From assembly GCF_009791395.1 (NCBI RefSeq), contig NZ_WSZK01000039.1, positions 1 to 64,000 of the forward strand: a stretch of DNA of 64,000 nt, read 5' to 3'. This stretch comes from Halomarina oriensis. GTDB lineage: Archaea; Halobacteriota; Halobacteria; Halobacteriales; Haloarculaceae. Positions 1 through 8,449 of this stretch are shown piece by piece; position 1 is the first letter of the stretch, and every line of letters starts with the position of its first letter. The notes beneath the pieces were generated by a model that ran no database searches, had not been told where the DNA came from, and worked only from the letters and a program-made list of their open reading frames with translations. The position numbers and the translations under genes were made by a program.

Positions 1-207
1 GGGGGACTTGATGTCGTCGACGGGGATAGCGACCTTCTCCTTGACGCGGGGGTTGCGGATACAGCGGTGGGCCTCGTGGAGCACCAGGTGGTGGTCCACG
101 TCCGACACCCACGTCAGGTCGACACGGTCGCCGAGTTGCTTCTCGATGGACTTGACCGCGCCTGCCCCGGCGTACCCCGAGCCGAGGACCACAACGTTCT
201 CAGTCAT
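1..207 (-). CDS. NAD(P)/FAD-dependent oxidoreductase, N-terminal part (runs off the window)
   Basis: Only the first 69 codons are present; the gene continues past base 1. The N-terminus is a dinucleotide-binding Rossmann motif (VVVLGSGYAGAGAVK, GxGxxG at about residues 8-13), followed by a stretch around HHLVLHEAHR that resembles type II NADH dehydrogenase and sulfide:quinone reductase-like flavoproteins, which have a similar HxxxHE segment there. I infer a membrane-associated FAD oxidoreductase feeding electrons to quinone or to another acceptor. The start is the ATG at 205-207. The substrate cannot be decided from this fragment. Confidence 0.8.
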   Translation of the reverse strand, partial: MTENVVVLGSGYAGAGAVKSIEKQLGDRVDLTWVSDVDHHLVLHEAHRCIRNPRVKEKVAIPVDDIKSP

Positions 208-333
208 GTCCACCTGTCCAACCCCATCGGATACAAAGGCTTTGGATAGAGAACGAGTCCCGAAGCCGACGCCTGCGGCCGGCCCGGTGGGGTCGGGAGC
301 GACGTGGGGCCGCCACGGCCCCGTTCCGACCGG

Positions 334-867
334 TCAGTGGTCGGGTTCTTCGGCGGGCGCGATCATCTCGGTCGTCGAGACGACGAGGACGTTCTTCGAC
401 TCGTCTTTCCCGTCGACGACGCCCTCGATGAGCAGTTTCGAGCGTGGCGTCGGGCCGACCCGGACGGTGTCGCCGTCGTGGAAGTCGGTGATAGAGCCGT
501 GGAGTCGAATCTCCGCCCGGCAGAGTTCGGGGTGGTGGACGCTCGTCAGGTCGATCTCCTGGACGTTCGCGTCGGGGACGCGCTCACCGTTGTGGAACAG
601 CGGGACCTCGGCGGGTTCGTCGAGATCCTGAATCTCCAGCGCCTCGTAGGCGTTGGCGGTCGGCTTGTAGCCTCCTTTCGGCCCCGGTACCCCTTCGACC
701 AGTTGGAGCGCCTTCAGTGACTGCATCTGGTTGCGAATCGTTCCCGGATTGCGGTCGGTGCGGTCGGCGATATCCTCGCCTTTGACCGCACGCTCCGACG
801 AGCCGTACAGGTTGATGAGTTCCTGCAGTATCTTCTTCTGGCTCGACGTAAGCTCGATTGATGACAT
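334..867 (-). CDS. Winged-helix (Rrf2/TrmB-like) transcriptional regulator
   Basis: A 177-residue protein. Residues 1-75 form a winged helix: the segment KGEDIADRTDRNPGTIRNQM is the recognition region, and the next helix and wing (LQLVEGVPGPKGGYKPT) resemble haloarchaeal proteins annotated as Rrf2-type HTH regulators. The C-terminal half (about 85-177) is a small beta-rich domain of unknown ligand. An upstream in-frame ATG exists at 958-960, but the residues between it and the ATG at 865-867 (rich in Pro and Gly) look non-coding, so I use 867. It is divergent from the epimerase at 975. No target can be read from the sequence. Confidence 0.82.
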   Translation of the reverse strand: MSSIELTSSQKKILQELINLYGSSERAVKGEDIADRTDRNPGTIRNQMQSLKALQLVEGVPGPKGGYKPTANAYEALEIQDLDEPAEVPLFHNGERVPDANVQEIDLTSVHHPELCRAEIRLHGSITDFHDGDTVRVGPTPRSKLLIEGVVDGKDESKNVLVVSTTEMIAPAEEPDH

Positions 868-974
868 GCAGTAGGCTTCGAAACTCCCGTTCATAAGTCC
901 GACGGTGGTGCCACCGGTCGGCGGCGGGGTGGAGGGACCGACAAACCTTTGACACGGCATCGAGGCCTTCCGAC

Positions 975-1886
975 ATGGAAGACAGACGAGTCCTCGTCAC
1001 TGGTGGGGCCGGGTTCATCGGCTCGAACCTCGCCAACACGCTCGCGGCGGACAACGACGTGGTCGCACTCGACGACCTCTATCTCGGCACCCCGGAGAAC
1101 CTCTCCGACGACGTCGAGTTCGTCGAGGGGTCGGTCCTCGACGACGACCTGCCGACGGACGTCGACGTGGTCTACCACCTCGCCGCCCTCTCCTCCCGTC
1201 AGATGCTCGAAGAGAACCCCCGCGAGGGCGCACGCGTGAACGTCGAGGGGTTCGTCAACACCGTCGAGCAGGCACGACGCGACGGCTGTGGCACCGTCGT
1301 CTACGCCTCGACCTCCTCGGCGTACGGCAGTCGGACCGACCCCTCCCCCGAGGACCTCGACCTCGAAGCCTCGACGGGGTACGACGCCTCGATGCTCGGC
1401 CGCGAGCGCTACGCCGAGTACTACAGCGACTTCCACGGCCTCTCGCTCGCCGGGATGCGATTCTTCTCGGTCTATCAGGGCTACGGCGGCAACGAGGAGC
1501 ACAAGGGAACCTACGCCAACACCGTCTCGCAGTTCGCCAGCAAGGTCGCCGAGGGCGTGGCTCCCGTCCTCTGGGGTGACGGGACCCAGACCCGCGACTT
1601 CACGCACGTCACCGACATCGTCCGCGGTCTAGAACTCGCCGCGGAACACCGTCTCGACGGCGTGTTCAACCTCGGCACCGGCGAGAGCTACACGTTCAAC
1701 GAGACGGTCGCGCTCATCAACGACGCTCTCGGCACCGACGTCGAACCGGAGTACGAACCCGTCCCGCTGACGAACTACGTCTACCACACCTGTGCGGACC
1801 CGACGAAGATGAAGGAGGCGACCGGCTGGGAACCGGAAATCGAGTTCGAGGAGGGCGTTCGACGCGTCTGCGCGGCGTATCAGTAA
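975..1886 (+). CDS. NAD-dependent epimerase/dehydratase (extended SDR) with the catalytic Lys replaced
   Basis: A 303-residue extended short-chain dehydrogenase of the UDP-glucose 4-epimerase/dehydratase class. The N-terminus has the NAD motif VTGGAGFIGSNLA (residues 8-20), then YHLAALSS near 67-74 and ASTSSAYG at 111-118. The catalytic motif is normally YxxxK; here it reads Y136-D-A-S-M140, so the Lys is Met (codon ATG at 1392-1394). The rest of the fold, including the C-terminal substrate half (RDFTHVTDIV, FNLGTGESYT), is intact, so this is not a decayed gene. It probably acts on a sugar nucleotide for glycan synthesis, but activity with a missing Lys is uncertain. It overlaps the convergent DUF389 gene by 7 bases. 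Confidence 0.85.
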   Translation: MEDRRVLVTGGAGFIGSNLANTLAADNDVVALDDLYLGTPENLSDDVEFVEGSVLDDDLPTDVDVVYHLAALSSRQMLEENPREGARVNVEGFVNTVEQARRDGCGTVVYASTSSAYGSRTDPSPEDLDLEASTGYDASMLGRERYAEYYSDFHGLSLAGMRFFSVYQGYGGNEEHKGTYANTVSQFASKVAEGVAPVLWGDGTQTRDFTHVTDIVRGLELAAEHRLDGVFNLGTGESYTFNETVALINDALGTDVEPEYEPVPLTNYVYHTCADPTKMKEATGWEPEIEFEEGVRRVCAAYQ

Positions 1887-3232
1887 GCGAGTGAGCGAGC
1901 CATCGCCGGCGATGGAGCGTCGAACGTCCCCGCCAGCGACCCCGACGGCGTCGCACGCGAGCGGTCGTTGTACTGCACCTCGACGACGACCTGCTCTCCG
2001 GTCGTCTCCTCGATACGTGTCGCCAGTTCGTCGGCCAGGTCGGGGAACTGCTCGCCCGACGGCCGCGAGACGACGACGCTGACCGTCGGTGTCTCGTCGA
2101 GCAGCTGGAGCGTGCTGACCTCCGTCTGGACGCTCACGAGCGTGAGTTGGTCGTACTCGTCGCTCTCGACGGTGTCGGTGACGATGCCGTTGACGTCGTT
2201 CTCCAGTGCGACGGTCCCACCGACGAACCCACCTGCGAGCGCCAGGACACCGACGAGGACGACCAGCGCACCGGCGGTGGGAGCGTAGCGGCGAATCGCT
2301 CCCACTTCGGCGCGGTTCCACGAGTCGGGACGGTAGCCCAGATACCAGAGGACGAGGAACGCCGAGAGGTTGACCGCGACGGCGTTGACCGCCAGCAGCA
2401 GGAACGCGCCGATGGCGACGGCCGGCAGGCCCCACGCGATGCCGATACCGACCGCGGCCGCGGCGGGGACCAGTGCGGCGGCGATCATGACGCCGACGAG
2501 CGAGACCGGCAGGGCGGTCGCCAGACCGAACGCGCCGGCCGCCCCCGCACAGAACGCGACCGAGACCGACAGCAGTCCCGGCGAGATACGCTTCGATATC
2601 TGCCCGACGGTCGTCACGTCGAGCGCGTTCGGTACGAACCCGCCCGCTTTGAGGAGGAAGCCGAACCCGATGGCCCCGACGATGGCGATGGTGAAGCCGA
2701 CGATCTGGGTCCGAATCCCCATCAGCAGCATCCGCCGGTCGTCGAGGACCATCCCGACGCTGGCGATGAGTGCGGACCCGACCTGCGGGGCGATGACCAT
2801 CGCCCCCACGACGACGGCGGGCGAGTCGAGCATGAGGCCCGCCGCGGCGACGATGGCCGAGAACGCCGTCAGCGAGTAGTAGGTGAGCGCGTTGCGGTAC
2901 ATGTCGAGGGCCTTCGCGCGAATCTCCTCGGGGGCGACCGAGTCGTCCTCCTCGACGCCCGCGACGAACCGGTCTTCGAGTTCGTGGTAGTGTTCGGTCT
3001 TGGCCGTCTCCGCGCTCCCGATGATGGTGTACTCGTGGTCGTCGATACCGGCGTCACGGAGTTTCCCGAGGACGAACTCGACGGCCTGTGTCGGGAGCGG
3101 GAACTCGATGAGCGACCGGTTTCGCTGCTCCGTCGCGTCCTTCGTCACGACGAAGTCGATGTTCTCCCCGTCGAGGATGTCGAGAGCCGTGTCGAGTTGC
3201 TCCTCCGGGACGAGGAGCTTGATGACGCGCAT
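1880..3232 (-). CDS. DUF389 / TIGR00341 family membrane protein
   Basis: A 450-residue protein. The first ~100 residues form a soluble domain (MRVIKLLVPEEQLDTALDIL) of the kind that precedes DUF389. The core (about 120-330) contains several membrane helices with the conserved-looking PAVVVGAMVIAPQVGSALIA segment that marks this family, and a polar tail of ~120 residues follows. Function in the family is not established; transport or sensing at the membrane is possible. It is transcribed alone on the minus strand, convergent with the epimerase and divergent from the arginase. Confidence 0.88.
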   Translation of the reverse strand: MRVIKLLVPEEQLDTALDILDGENIDFVVTKDATEQRNRSLIEFPLPTQAVEFVLGKLRDAGIDDHEYTIIGSAETAKTEHYHELEDRFVAGVEEDDSVAPEEIRAKALDMYRNALTYYSLTAFSAIVAAAGLMLDSPAVVVGAMVIAPQVGSALIASVGMVLDDRRMLLMGIRTQIVGFTIAIVGAIGFGFLLKAGGFVPNALDVTTVGQISKRISPGLLSVSVAFCAGAAGAFGLATALPVSLVGVMIAAALVPAAAAVGIGIAWGLPAVAIGAFLLLAVNAVAVNLSAFLVLWYLGYRPDSWNRAEVGAIRRYAPTAGALVVLVGVLALAGGFVGGTVALENDVNGIVTDTVESDEYDQLTLVSVQTEVSTLQLLDETPTVSVVVSRPSGEQFPDLADELATRIEETTGEQVVVEVQYNDRSRATPSGSLAGTFDAPSPAMARSLAY

Positions 3233-3361
3233 ACCGTCACGGCGGCGGCCTGTGGCTTAGCCTTGGTGCCCTCTCGTGTCGCTCGAAACGAAGCCGAGCG
3301 TGGCTCGGTCGGCGGGGGTCGAACCGGCGACACTTTACCGCCGGGTAGAGCACGTTCGAGC

Positions 3362-4264
3362 ATGACCGGACCACTGCGAATCATCGGCGTGCCGATGGAC
3401 CTCGGCGCTGACCGACGTGGTGTCGACATGGGTCCCTCCGCGATTCGGTACGCGGGACTCGGTGACGAACTGACCGCGCTCGACTACGACCCCTCGGACG
3501 TGGGTGACCTGCCCGTCACCCACCCCGAGGTCGGCGACCCGGACGCGGTCGAACCGGCGACCGGCCACGCGAAGTACGTCGCCGAGGTACGGGACGTCTG
3601 TACGCGACTCGCCGACGAGGTGAGCGAGACGCTCGCCGACGGCGCGTTCCCGCTCGTGCTCGGTGGCGACCACTCCATCGCCATCGGGTCGGTCAACGGG
3701 AGTGCCCGCGACGCCGATATCGGTGTCGTCTGGTTCGACGCGCACGCCGACTTCAACACGCCCGCGACGACGCCCTCGGGGAACGTCCACGGGATGCCCG
3801 TCGCCGCCTTCCTGGGCGAGGGGGAGTTCGCCGACAGCGACTGGGCACCGGCCGGTGTCGACCCGTCGAACGTCGCGCTCGTCGGCATCCGTAGCGTCGA
3901 CGCGTCCGAGCGCGCAGCGCTCGCCGACAGCGACGTCACCGTGTTCACGATGAGCGACATCGACGAACGGGGTATCACCGACGTCACGGAGGACGCACTG
4001 GACGTGGCCAGTGACGGCACCGACGGTATCCACGTCAGTCTCGACCTGGACTGGCTCGACCCGAACGAGGCCCCCGGCGTCGGGACGCCCGTCCGTGGCG
4101 GCGTCACCTACCGCGAGGCCCACGCCGCACTCGAACGGACCGCCCAGCGCGACGTGCGCTCGATGGAGGTCGTCGAAGTCAACCCCATCCTCGACCGCTC
4201 GAACCGGACGGCCGAACTCGCCGTCGAACTCGCCGCCAGCGGCCTCGGAAAGCGTATCATCTGA
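3362..4264 (+). CDS. Arginase family hydrolase, probably arginase
   Basis: A 300-residue ureohydrolase that should split L-arginine to ornithine and urea with two Mn(II) ions. The N-terminal GVPMDLGADRRGVDMGPSAI (residues 9-28) is typical of arginases rather than agmatinases. Metal-ligand motifs are all present: GGDHS (H104), DAHAD (D126, H128, D130) and SLDLDWLDP (D228, D230). The ATG at 3362 starts right at the GVPM segment; a much longer open frame extends upstream to 2147 but lies opposite DUF389 and is not coding. One base separates its stop from the methyltransferase, so the two are likely co-transcribed. The substrate is inferred from the N-terminal signature only. Confidence 0.88.
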   Translation: MTGPLRIIGVPMDLGADRRGVDMGPSAIRYAGLGDELTALDYDPSDVGDLPVTHPEVGDPDAVEPATGHAKYVAEVRDVCTRLADEVSETLADGAFPLVLGGDHSIAIGSVNGSARDADIGVVWFDAHADFNTPATTPSGNVHGMPVAAFLGEGEFADSDWAPAGVDPSNVALVGIRSVDASERAALADSDVTVFTMSDIDERGITDVTEDALDVASDGTDGIHVSLDLDWLDPNEAPGVGTPVRGGVTYREAHAALERTAQRDVRSMEVVEVNPILDRSNRTAELAVELAASGLGKRII

Positions 4265-4265
4265 G

Positions 4266-4967
4266 ATGCCCGATGCCGACCCGGACGAACCGGAGGACTC
4301 GCTCCCCGGCGACGCTCCGTCTCCCGACCCGGACCGACGCGGCGTCCACGAGACCTACGACCGTATCGCGGACCACTTCGCGCGGACCCGCGCTCACCCG
4401 TGGCCCGAGGTGCGCGAGTTCTGTGAGACCGCCGACCGCTGCGGGACGGCACTCGACCTCGCGTGTGGCAACGGCCGACACGCCGAGTTGCTCGCCGCCC
4501 CCGCCGAGCGCGTCGTCGGCCTCGACGCCAGTCGTAAGCTCCTCCGGGTCGCCCACGAGCGAGCGGTCGAACGGGGGTACGCCGACAGCCTCTCGCTGGT
4601 CGCGGGCGACGCCGCGAGACTCCCCCTCGCGGCCGACAGCGTCGAACTGGGGGTGTACGTCGCCGCACTTCACCACCTCCCGACCCGCGAGACCCGCCGA
4701 GCGAGTCTCGACGACCTCGCACGCGTCCTCGCGCCGGGTGGCCGCGTGCTCGTCAGCGTCTGGGCGGTCACGCACTCGAAGTTCGACCGCGAGTCGGGGT
4801 TCGACACCACCGTCGACTGGACCTTGCCAGGGGGTGAGACGGTAGGCCGGTTCTACCACGTCTACGACCTCGCGGAGTTCGAGGCCGACCTGCGAGCGAG
4901 CACACTGACCCTCGAGACGGTCTACGAGAGCGAGGGCAACTGCTACGCCGTCGTCGGTGGCGCGTAG
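4266..4967 (+). CDS. Class I SAM methyltransferase, Trm9/ALKBH8-like
   Basis: A 233-residue protein starting one base after the arginase stop. After a 25-residue acidic, Pro-rich leader comes VHETYDRIADHFARTR (about 27-42) followed by HPWPEVREF, a segment very like the start of yeast Trm9 and human ALKBH8 methyltransferase domains. SAM motif I is ALDLACGNGRHAELL, with the acidic motif II in VGLDAS, and YVAALHHLPT is motif IV. Trm9 proteins methylate carboxymethyl-uridine at the tRNA wobble position; a role in tRNA modification is inferred here, and the window also encodes Elp3, which makes that precursor. A generic small-molecule methyltransferase is the alternative. Confidence 0.78.
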   Translation: MPDADPDEPEDSLPGDAPSPDPDRRGVHETYDRIADHFARTRAHPWPEVREFCETADRCGTALDLACGNGRHAELLAAPAERVVGLDASRKLLRVAHERAVERGYADSLSLVAGDAARLPLAADSVELGVYVAALHHLPTRETRRASLDDLARVLAPGGRVLVSVWAVTHSKFDRESGFDTTVDWTLPGGETVGRFYHVYDLAEFEADLRASTLTLETVYESEGNCYAVVGGA

Positions 4968-5078
4968 CACAAAGGGAAACGCACATAGGGAGCGGCGAGA
5001 AGTAACGAACGAACTTCGAGGGCACCGGTGTCTCACCGAGCGAAGCGAGGTGGGGCACGGGGCGCGAACGGAGTGAGC

Positions 5079-5149
5079 GCACCGGTGGTCTAGTGGCAGG
5101 ACCTGAGCCTTCCAAGCTCATGGCCCGGGTTCGAATCCCGGCCGGTGCA
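5079..5149 (+). tRNA. tRNA-Gly (anticodon TCC)
   Basis: A 71-base cloverleaf without intron. The acceptor stem GCACCGG (5079-5085) pairs fully with CCGGTGC (5142-5148), and the discriminator is A5149. The anticodon stem TGAGC/GCTCA encloses the loop CTTCCAA with anticodon TCC at 5111-5113, and the T arm CGGGTTCGAATCCCG is intact. CCA is not encoded. It reads GGA and, by wobble, GGG glycine codons. Confidence 0.97.
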
Positions 5150-5367
5150 TTCTGTTCGGACCGAACACGACGAGCGAACGCTCTACGGAGGCCTCGACCC
5201 AGCGAGCACGCAGCACCGAGCGAAGTGCTGTGGTCGGTCACGTCGGAGACACCGGATCCGTCACAGGAGGCAGGTGGGACGGTCCGTGCGTCGGATCCCG
5301 GACTCGCCGGCCGTCCATCGCCGAGTTCGTGCCGGAACCGATAGCTCGTCGGTAACGACCTCCTGAA

Positions 5368-5383
5368 CAGACTATATTGTCTG
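5368..5383. promoter_or_regulatory. 16-base inverted repeat over a TATA-like core
   Basis: CAGAC-TATATT-GTCTG: two perfect 5-base arms flank an AT-rich core about 50 bases before the HalOD1 start at 5431. The surrounding 40 bases are clearly more AT-rich than the neighbourhood. A regulator bound here would cover a TATA-like box, so I read it as a candidate operator; which protein binds is unknown. Confidence 0.4.
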
Positions 5384-5430
5384 ACAAACATTCATTACCC
5401 TGTGGTTGATGTTCTCGAAAGAGGCTCCAG

Positions 5431-5742
5431 ATGAGCACTATCGAATCAGCAGACGGGCGGATGGAATCGCTACCCAGTTCCGAGTTCGACCACCGTGTCC
5501 GGTACGACCCGAGCGCCAGCGGCTCGCTCAGCGTGACGGTCGCCGCCGCAGTCGGTGAGGCGCTCGACACCGACCCGATGGCGGTCGCACCGCTCTACCG
5601 GAGCGTCGACCCGGACGCGCTCGACTCGCTGTTCGTCGAATCGAACGTCACGGCGGAGGCACAGCTCAGCTTCGTCCACGACGGCTGTTCCGTGACGGTC
5701 CGGGGTGACGGCGACGTGCTCGTCACCGTCCTCGACGACTGA
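5431..5742 (+). CDS. HalOD1 output-domain protein
   Basis: A 103-residue protein made of one haloarchaeal output domain. Features are the SLSVTVAAAVGEALDTDPM segment (about 31-49), then VAPLYRSVDPDALDSLF and a C-terminal beta hairpin ending in DVLVTVLDD. HalOD1 domains occur alone or behind receiver/PAS domains in haloarchaea and are thought to act in signalling, without a known biochemical activity. It stands alone, preceded by the inverted repeat at 5368-5383. Confidence 0.85.
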   Translation: MSTIESADGRMESLPSSEFDHRVRYDPSASGSLSVTVAAAVGEALDTDPMAVAPLYRSVDPDALDSLFVESNVTAEAQLSFVHDGCSVTVRGDGDVLVTVLDD

Positions 5743-5834
5743 CCGATTCTCGCCACACAGTGGCTCAGGTCCGTGATATCAGCAGTCTCGCAACCGTTAA
5801 TATCTGAGCAGTCCCTACTGTATCCTGTTCGATT

Positions 5835-6284
5835 ATGACTACCCGACGAACCCCCTTCGACGAGATGGACCGCATGTTCGACCAGATGCGCCGGTCGATG
5901 CTCAGCCCGTGGCCGGGCAGCGTCGCCGAGTGGGACCGCCCTGCGATGGAGTCGTGGCGGAACCACAGCGACTCCAACATGACCGTCGAGCGCCGTGAGG
6001 GCGGTTACGTCGTCCTCGCCGACCTCCCCGGCTTCGAGAAGGAGGAACTCGACGTCCGCTTCGACGACGGCGTCCTGACCGTCCGCGGCGACCACGAGGT
6101 CAGCGAGGAGTCCGAGCACGGCCGCTCGATGCGCTCTCGGTCGGTGTTCGAGCAGGTCCACGTCCCCGGCGACGTCGTCGAGGGAGACATCGCCGCGACT
6201 TACCGCAACGGCGTCCTCGAAATCGACCTCCCCACGACGACCGAGGCCGAAGACGACGACGCTCACCGCATCGACATCGACTGA
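5835..6284 (+). CDS. Hsp20/alpha-crystallin small heat-shock protein
   Basis: A 149-residue small chaperone that binds unfolding proteins as an oligomer. The N-terminal arm (1-48) is rich in Met, Arg and Trp. The alpha-crystallin domain runs from about 49 to 140, with VLADLPGFEKEELDVRFDDG, then VLTVRGDHE, and the typical GVLEIDLP near 130-137. There is no IxI motif at the C-terminus apart from the weak RIDID end. A TATA-like TTAATAT at 5798-5804 lies about 33 bases upstream, so the transcript is probably nearly leaderless. The phrase GATATCAGCAGT / ATATCTGAGCAGT is repeated imperfectly around it and could serve regulation. Confidence 0.93.
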   Translation: MTTRRTPFDEMDRMFDQMRRSMLSPWPGSVAEWDRPAMESWRNHSDSNMTVERREGGYVVLADLPGFEKEELDVRFDDGVLTVRGDHEVSEESEHGRSMRSRSVFEQVHVPGDVVEGDIAATYRNGVLEIDLPTTTEAEDDDAHRIDID

Positions 6285-6430
6285 CCGGCTTTCGTTCGCT
6301 CTTGATTCTACGAGAGAAACTCTCAGAACACGTAAAATGTATGGCTGTCTGTCGGTTCGGCCCCGTGTTCGGGGACACTTGCTAGTACACGACAACATTC
6401 ATAAGCGGCACTTCCAATCTATCGTCAACG

Positions 6431-8434
6431 ATGAGTAGAGACGCACCCGGAGCATCCACCCCATCGTGGTTGGAGCACGAACGGGAGTACGACGACGAGG
6501 TCATCGGTGACGACACGCTGGGCGAGATGTTCGAGGAGAGCGCCGAGCGACATCAGACGCGCACGGCACAGCGGTACAAGGGCGGCATCTACGACCGTTC
6601 GCTGGTCGCCGAGGGAATCGTCGATGCGGCACCGCGTGGTGACTACGCGTCGCTGTCGTACGGCGAGATGCGCGACATCGTCCACAGCCTCGCCGCGGGG
6701 TTCCGTGACCTCGGCCTGACCGCGGGCGAGCGCGTCGGCATCTTCGCCGACACCCGAATGGAGTGGGCACAGACCGACTTCGGCGTCCTCCAGGCGGGTG
6801 GCGTCGTGACGACCGTCTACGCCGAGTCCTCCCCCAGGCAGGTCGAGTACCTGCTCGACGACCCCGGCGCGTCCGGCGTCGTCGTCGAGAACGAGGAACT
6901 GCTCGAACGCGTGCTGGAGGTCGAAGACGACCTCGACCTCTCGTTCGTCGTCGTGATGGACGAGACGTCGTTCTACGACGGCCGGGACGACATCCTCACG
7001 CTCGGCGAACTCCACGACCGCGGAGCGGAGGCGTTCGACGCCGACGAACACGCCTCGTGGCTCGACGAGCAGTCGTCCGAGGACCTCGCCAGCCTCATCT
7101 ACACGTCGGGGACGACCGGGCGACCGAAAGGGGTCGAACTCACCCACCGTAACCTCAGAGCGAACGTCAACCAGTGCCGTCGTCGGATGGGGCCACGCCC
7201 CGACAAGCCCGCCGACATGCCCGCACTGACCGCCGGCAGCGAGACGCTCTCGTTCCTCCCGCTGGCACACGTCTTCGAGCGCACGGCGGGGCACTTCCTC
7301 ACGTTCGCCTCGGGGGCGACCGTCGGCTACGCGGAGTCGTCGGACACCGTCGCCGACGACATCCAGACGCTCGCGCCGACGACGGTCACCTCCGTCCCGC
7401 GTATCTACGAACGCATCTACGACTCGATGCGCGAGCAGGCCGGCGACGGCGCGAAAGAGCGCATCTTCGAGTGGGCCGTCGACGTCGCCCGCGAGTACGC
7501 CCGGACCGACTCGCCCGGCGCGGCGCTGAAGGCGAAACGCCGCGTCGCCGACCGTCTCGTCTACTCGAACGTCCGCGAGAAGATGGGCGGCAACGTCGAG
7601 TTCTTCGTCTCGGGCGGTGGTAGCCTCTCGAAGGACCTCGCCGAACTGTTCATGGGGATGGGCCTGACCATCCTCGAAGGCTACGGCCTGACCGAGACGG
7701 CACCCGTCCTCACCGTCAACCCGATGGAGGATATCCGTCCCGGAACCCTCGGCGTTCCGCTCGTCGACGTCGAGAGCCGCGTCGACGACTCACAACTGGA
7801 CGACGACCAGAGACGTCGTGCCCGCCCCGGCAGCGACATCGGCGAACTCCAGGTCAAGGGGCCGAACGTCACGAGAGGCTACTGGGAGCGCCCCGACGCC
7901 ACCGAAGCGGCGTTCACCGACGACGGGTTCCTCAAGACCGGCGACATCGTCGAGGTGACCGACGACGGCTACCTCGTCTTCCACGAACGTCTCAAGCAGA
8001 TCCTCGTCCTCTCGACGGGCAAGAACGTCGCCCCCGGCCCCATCGAGGACCAGTTCGTCACCAGCGAGCGCATCGACCAGGTGATGGTCATCGGCGACTC
8101 CCGGAAGTTCGTCAGCGCGCTCATCGTCCCGAACTTCGAGGCCATCGAGAAGTGGGCCGACAAGTACGACGTCGACCTGCCCGAGGACAGAGCGGCCATC
8201 TGCGACCACGACCGCGTGAAGGCGTACATCCGAACGGTGGTCGAGTCGGTCAACGAGGGGCTAGAGAAAGAAGAGTCCATCAAGCAGTTCGAACTCGTCC
8301 CCGACGAGTGGACCGCCGAGAACGACCTGATGACGCCGTCGTTGAAGAAGAAACGCCGCAACATCCTCGAACGCTACCGCGGGGAGGTCGACCAGATCTA
8401 CGCCGACGCCGAGAGGGAGAAAGCACAGGCGTAG
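6431..8434 (+). CDS. Long-chain fatty-acid--CoA ligase (AMP-forming)
   Basis: A 667-residue acyl-adenylate synthetase that activates fatty acids with ATP and CoA. The AMP-binding signature LIYTSGTTGRPKGVELTHRN lies near residue 225. FFVSGGGSLSKDLAELFMG and ILEGYGLTETAP (near 415-425) follow, and the hinge motif is FLKTGDIVEV. The large insert and C-terminal YADAEREKAQA tail fit the FadD15/ACSBG-like long form. A TATA-like TTCATAAG about 28 bases upstream serves as promoter. It is not next to other beta-oxidation genes here; the acyl-CoA dehydrogenase family gene at 60755 is far away. Confidence 0.9.
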   Translation: MSRDAPGASTPSWLEHEREYDDEVIGDDTLGEMFEESAERHQTRTAQRYKGGIYDRSLVAEGIVDAAPRGDYASLSYGEMRDIVHSLAAGFRDLGLTAGERVGIFADTRMEWAQTDFGVLQAGGVVTTVYAESSPRQVEYLLDDPGASGVVVENEELLERVLEVEDDLDLSFVVVMDETSFYDGRDDILTLGELHDRGAEAFDADEHASWLDEQSSEDLASLIYTSGTTGRPKGVELTHRNLRANVNQCRRRMGPRPDKPADMPALTAGSETLSFLPLAHVFERTAGHFLTFASGATVGYAESSDTVADDIQTLAPTTVTSVPRIYERIYDSMREQAGDGAKERIFEWAVDVAREYARTDSPGAALKAKRRVADRLVYSNVREKMGGNVEFFVSGGGSLSKDLAELFMGMGLTILEGYGLTETAPVLTVNPMEDIRPGTLGVPLVDVESRVDDSQLDDDQRRRARPGSDIGELQVKGPNVTRGYWERPDATEAAFTDDGFLKTGDIVEVTDDGYLVFHERLKQILVLSTGKNVAPGPIEDQFVTSERIDQVMVIGDSRKFVSALIVPNFEAIEKWADKYDVDLPEDRAAICDHDRVKAYIRTVVESVNEGLEKEESIKQFELVPDEWTAENDLMTPSLKKKRRNILERYRGEVDQIYADAEREKAQA

Positions 8435-8449
8435 AGCGACGACTAGCGG

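Noticed and set aside
2147-3361. Long plus-strand open frame leading into arginase
   Set aside because: It lies opposite the DUF389 gene, is rich in Arg, Asp and Gly as expected from a GC-rich antisense strand, and has no recognisable domain before the arginase start at 3362.
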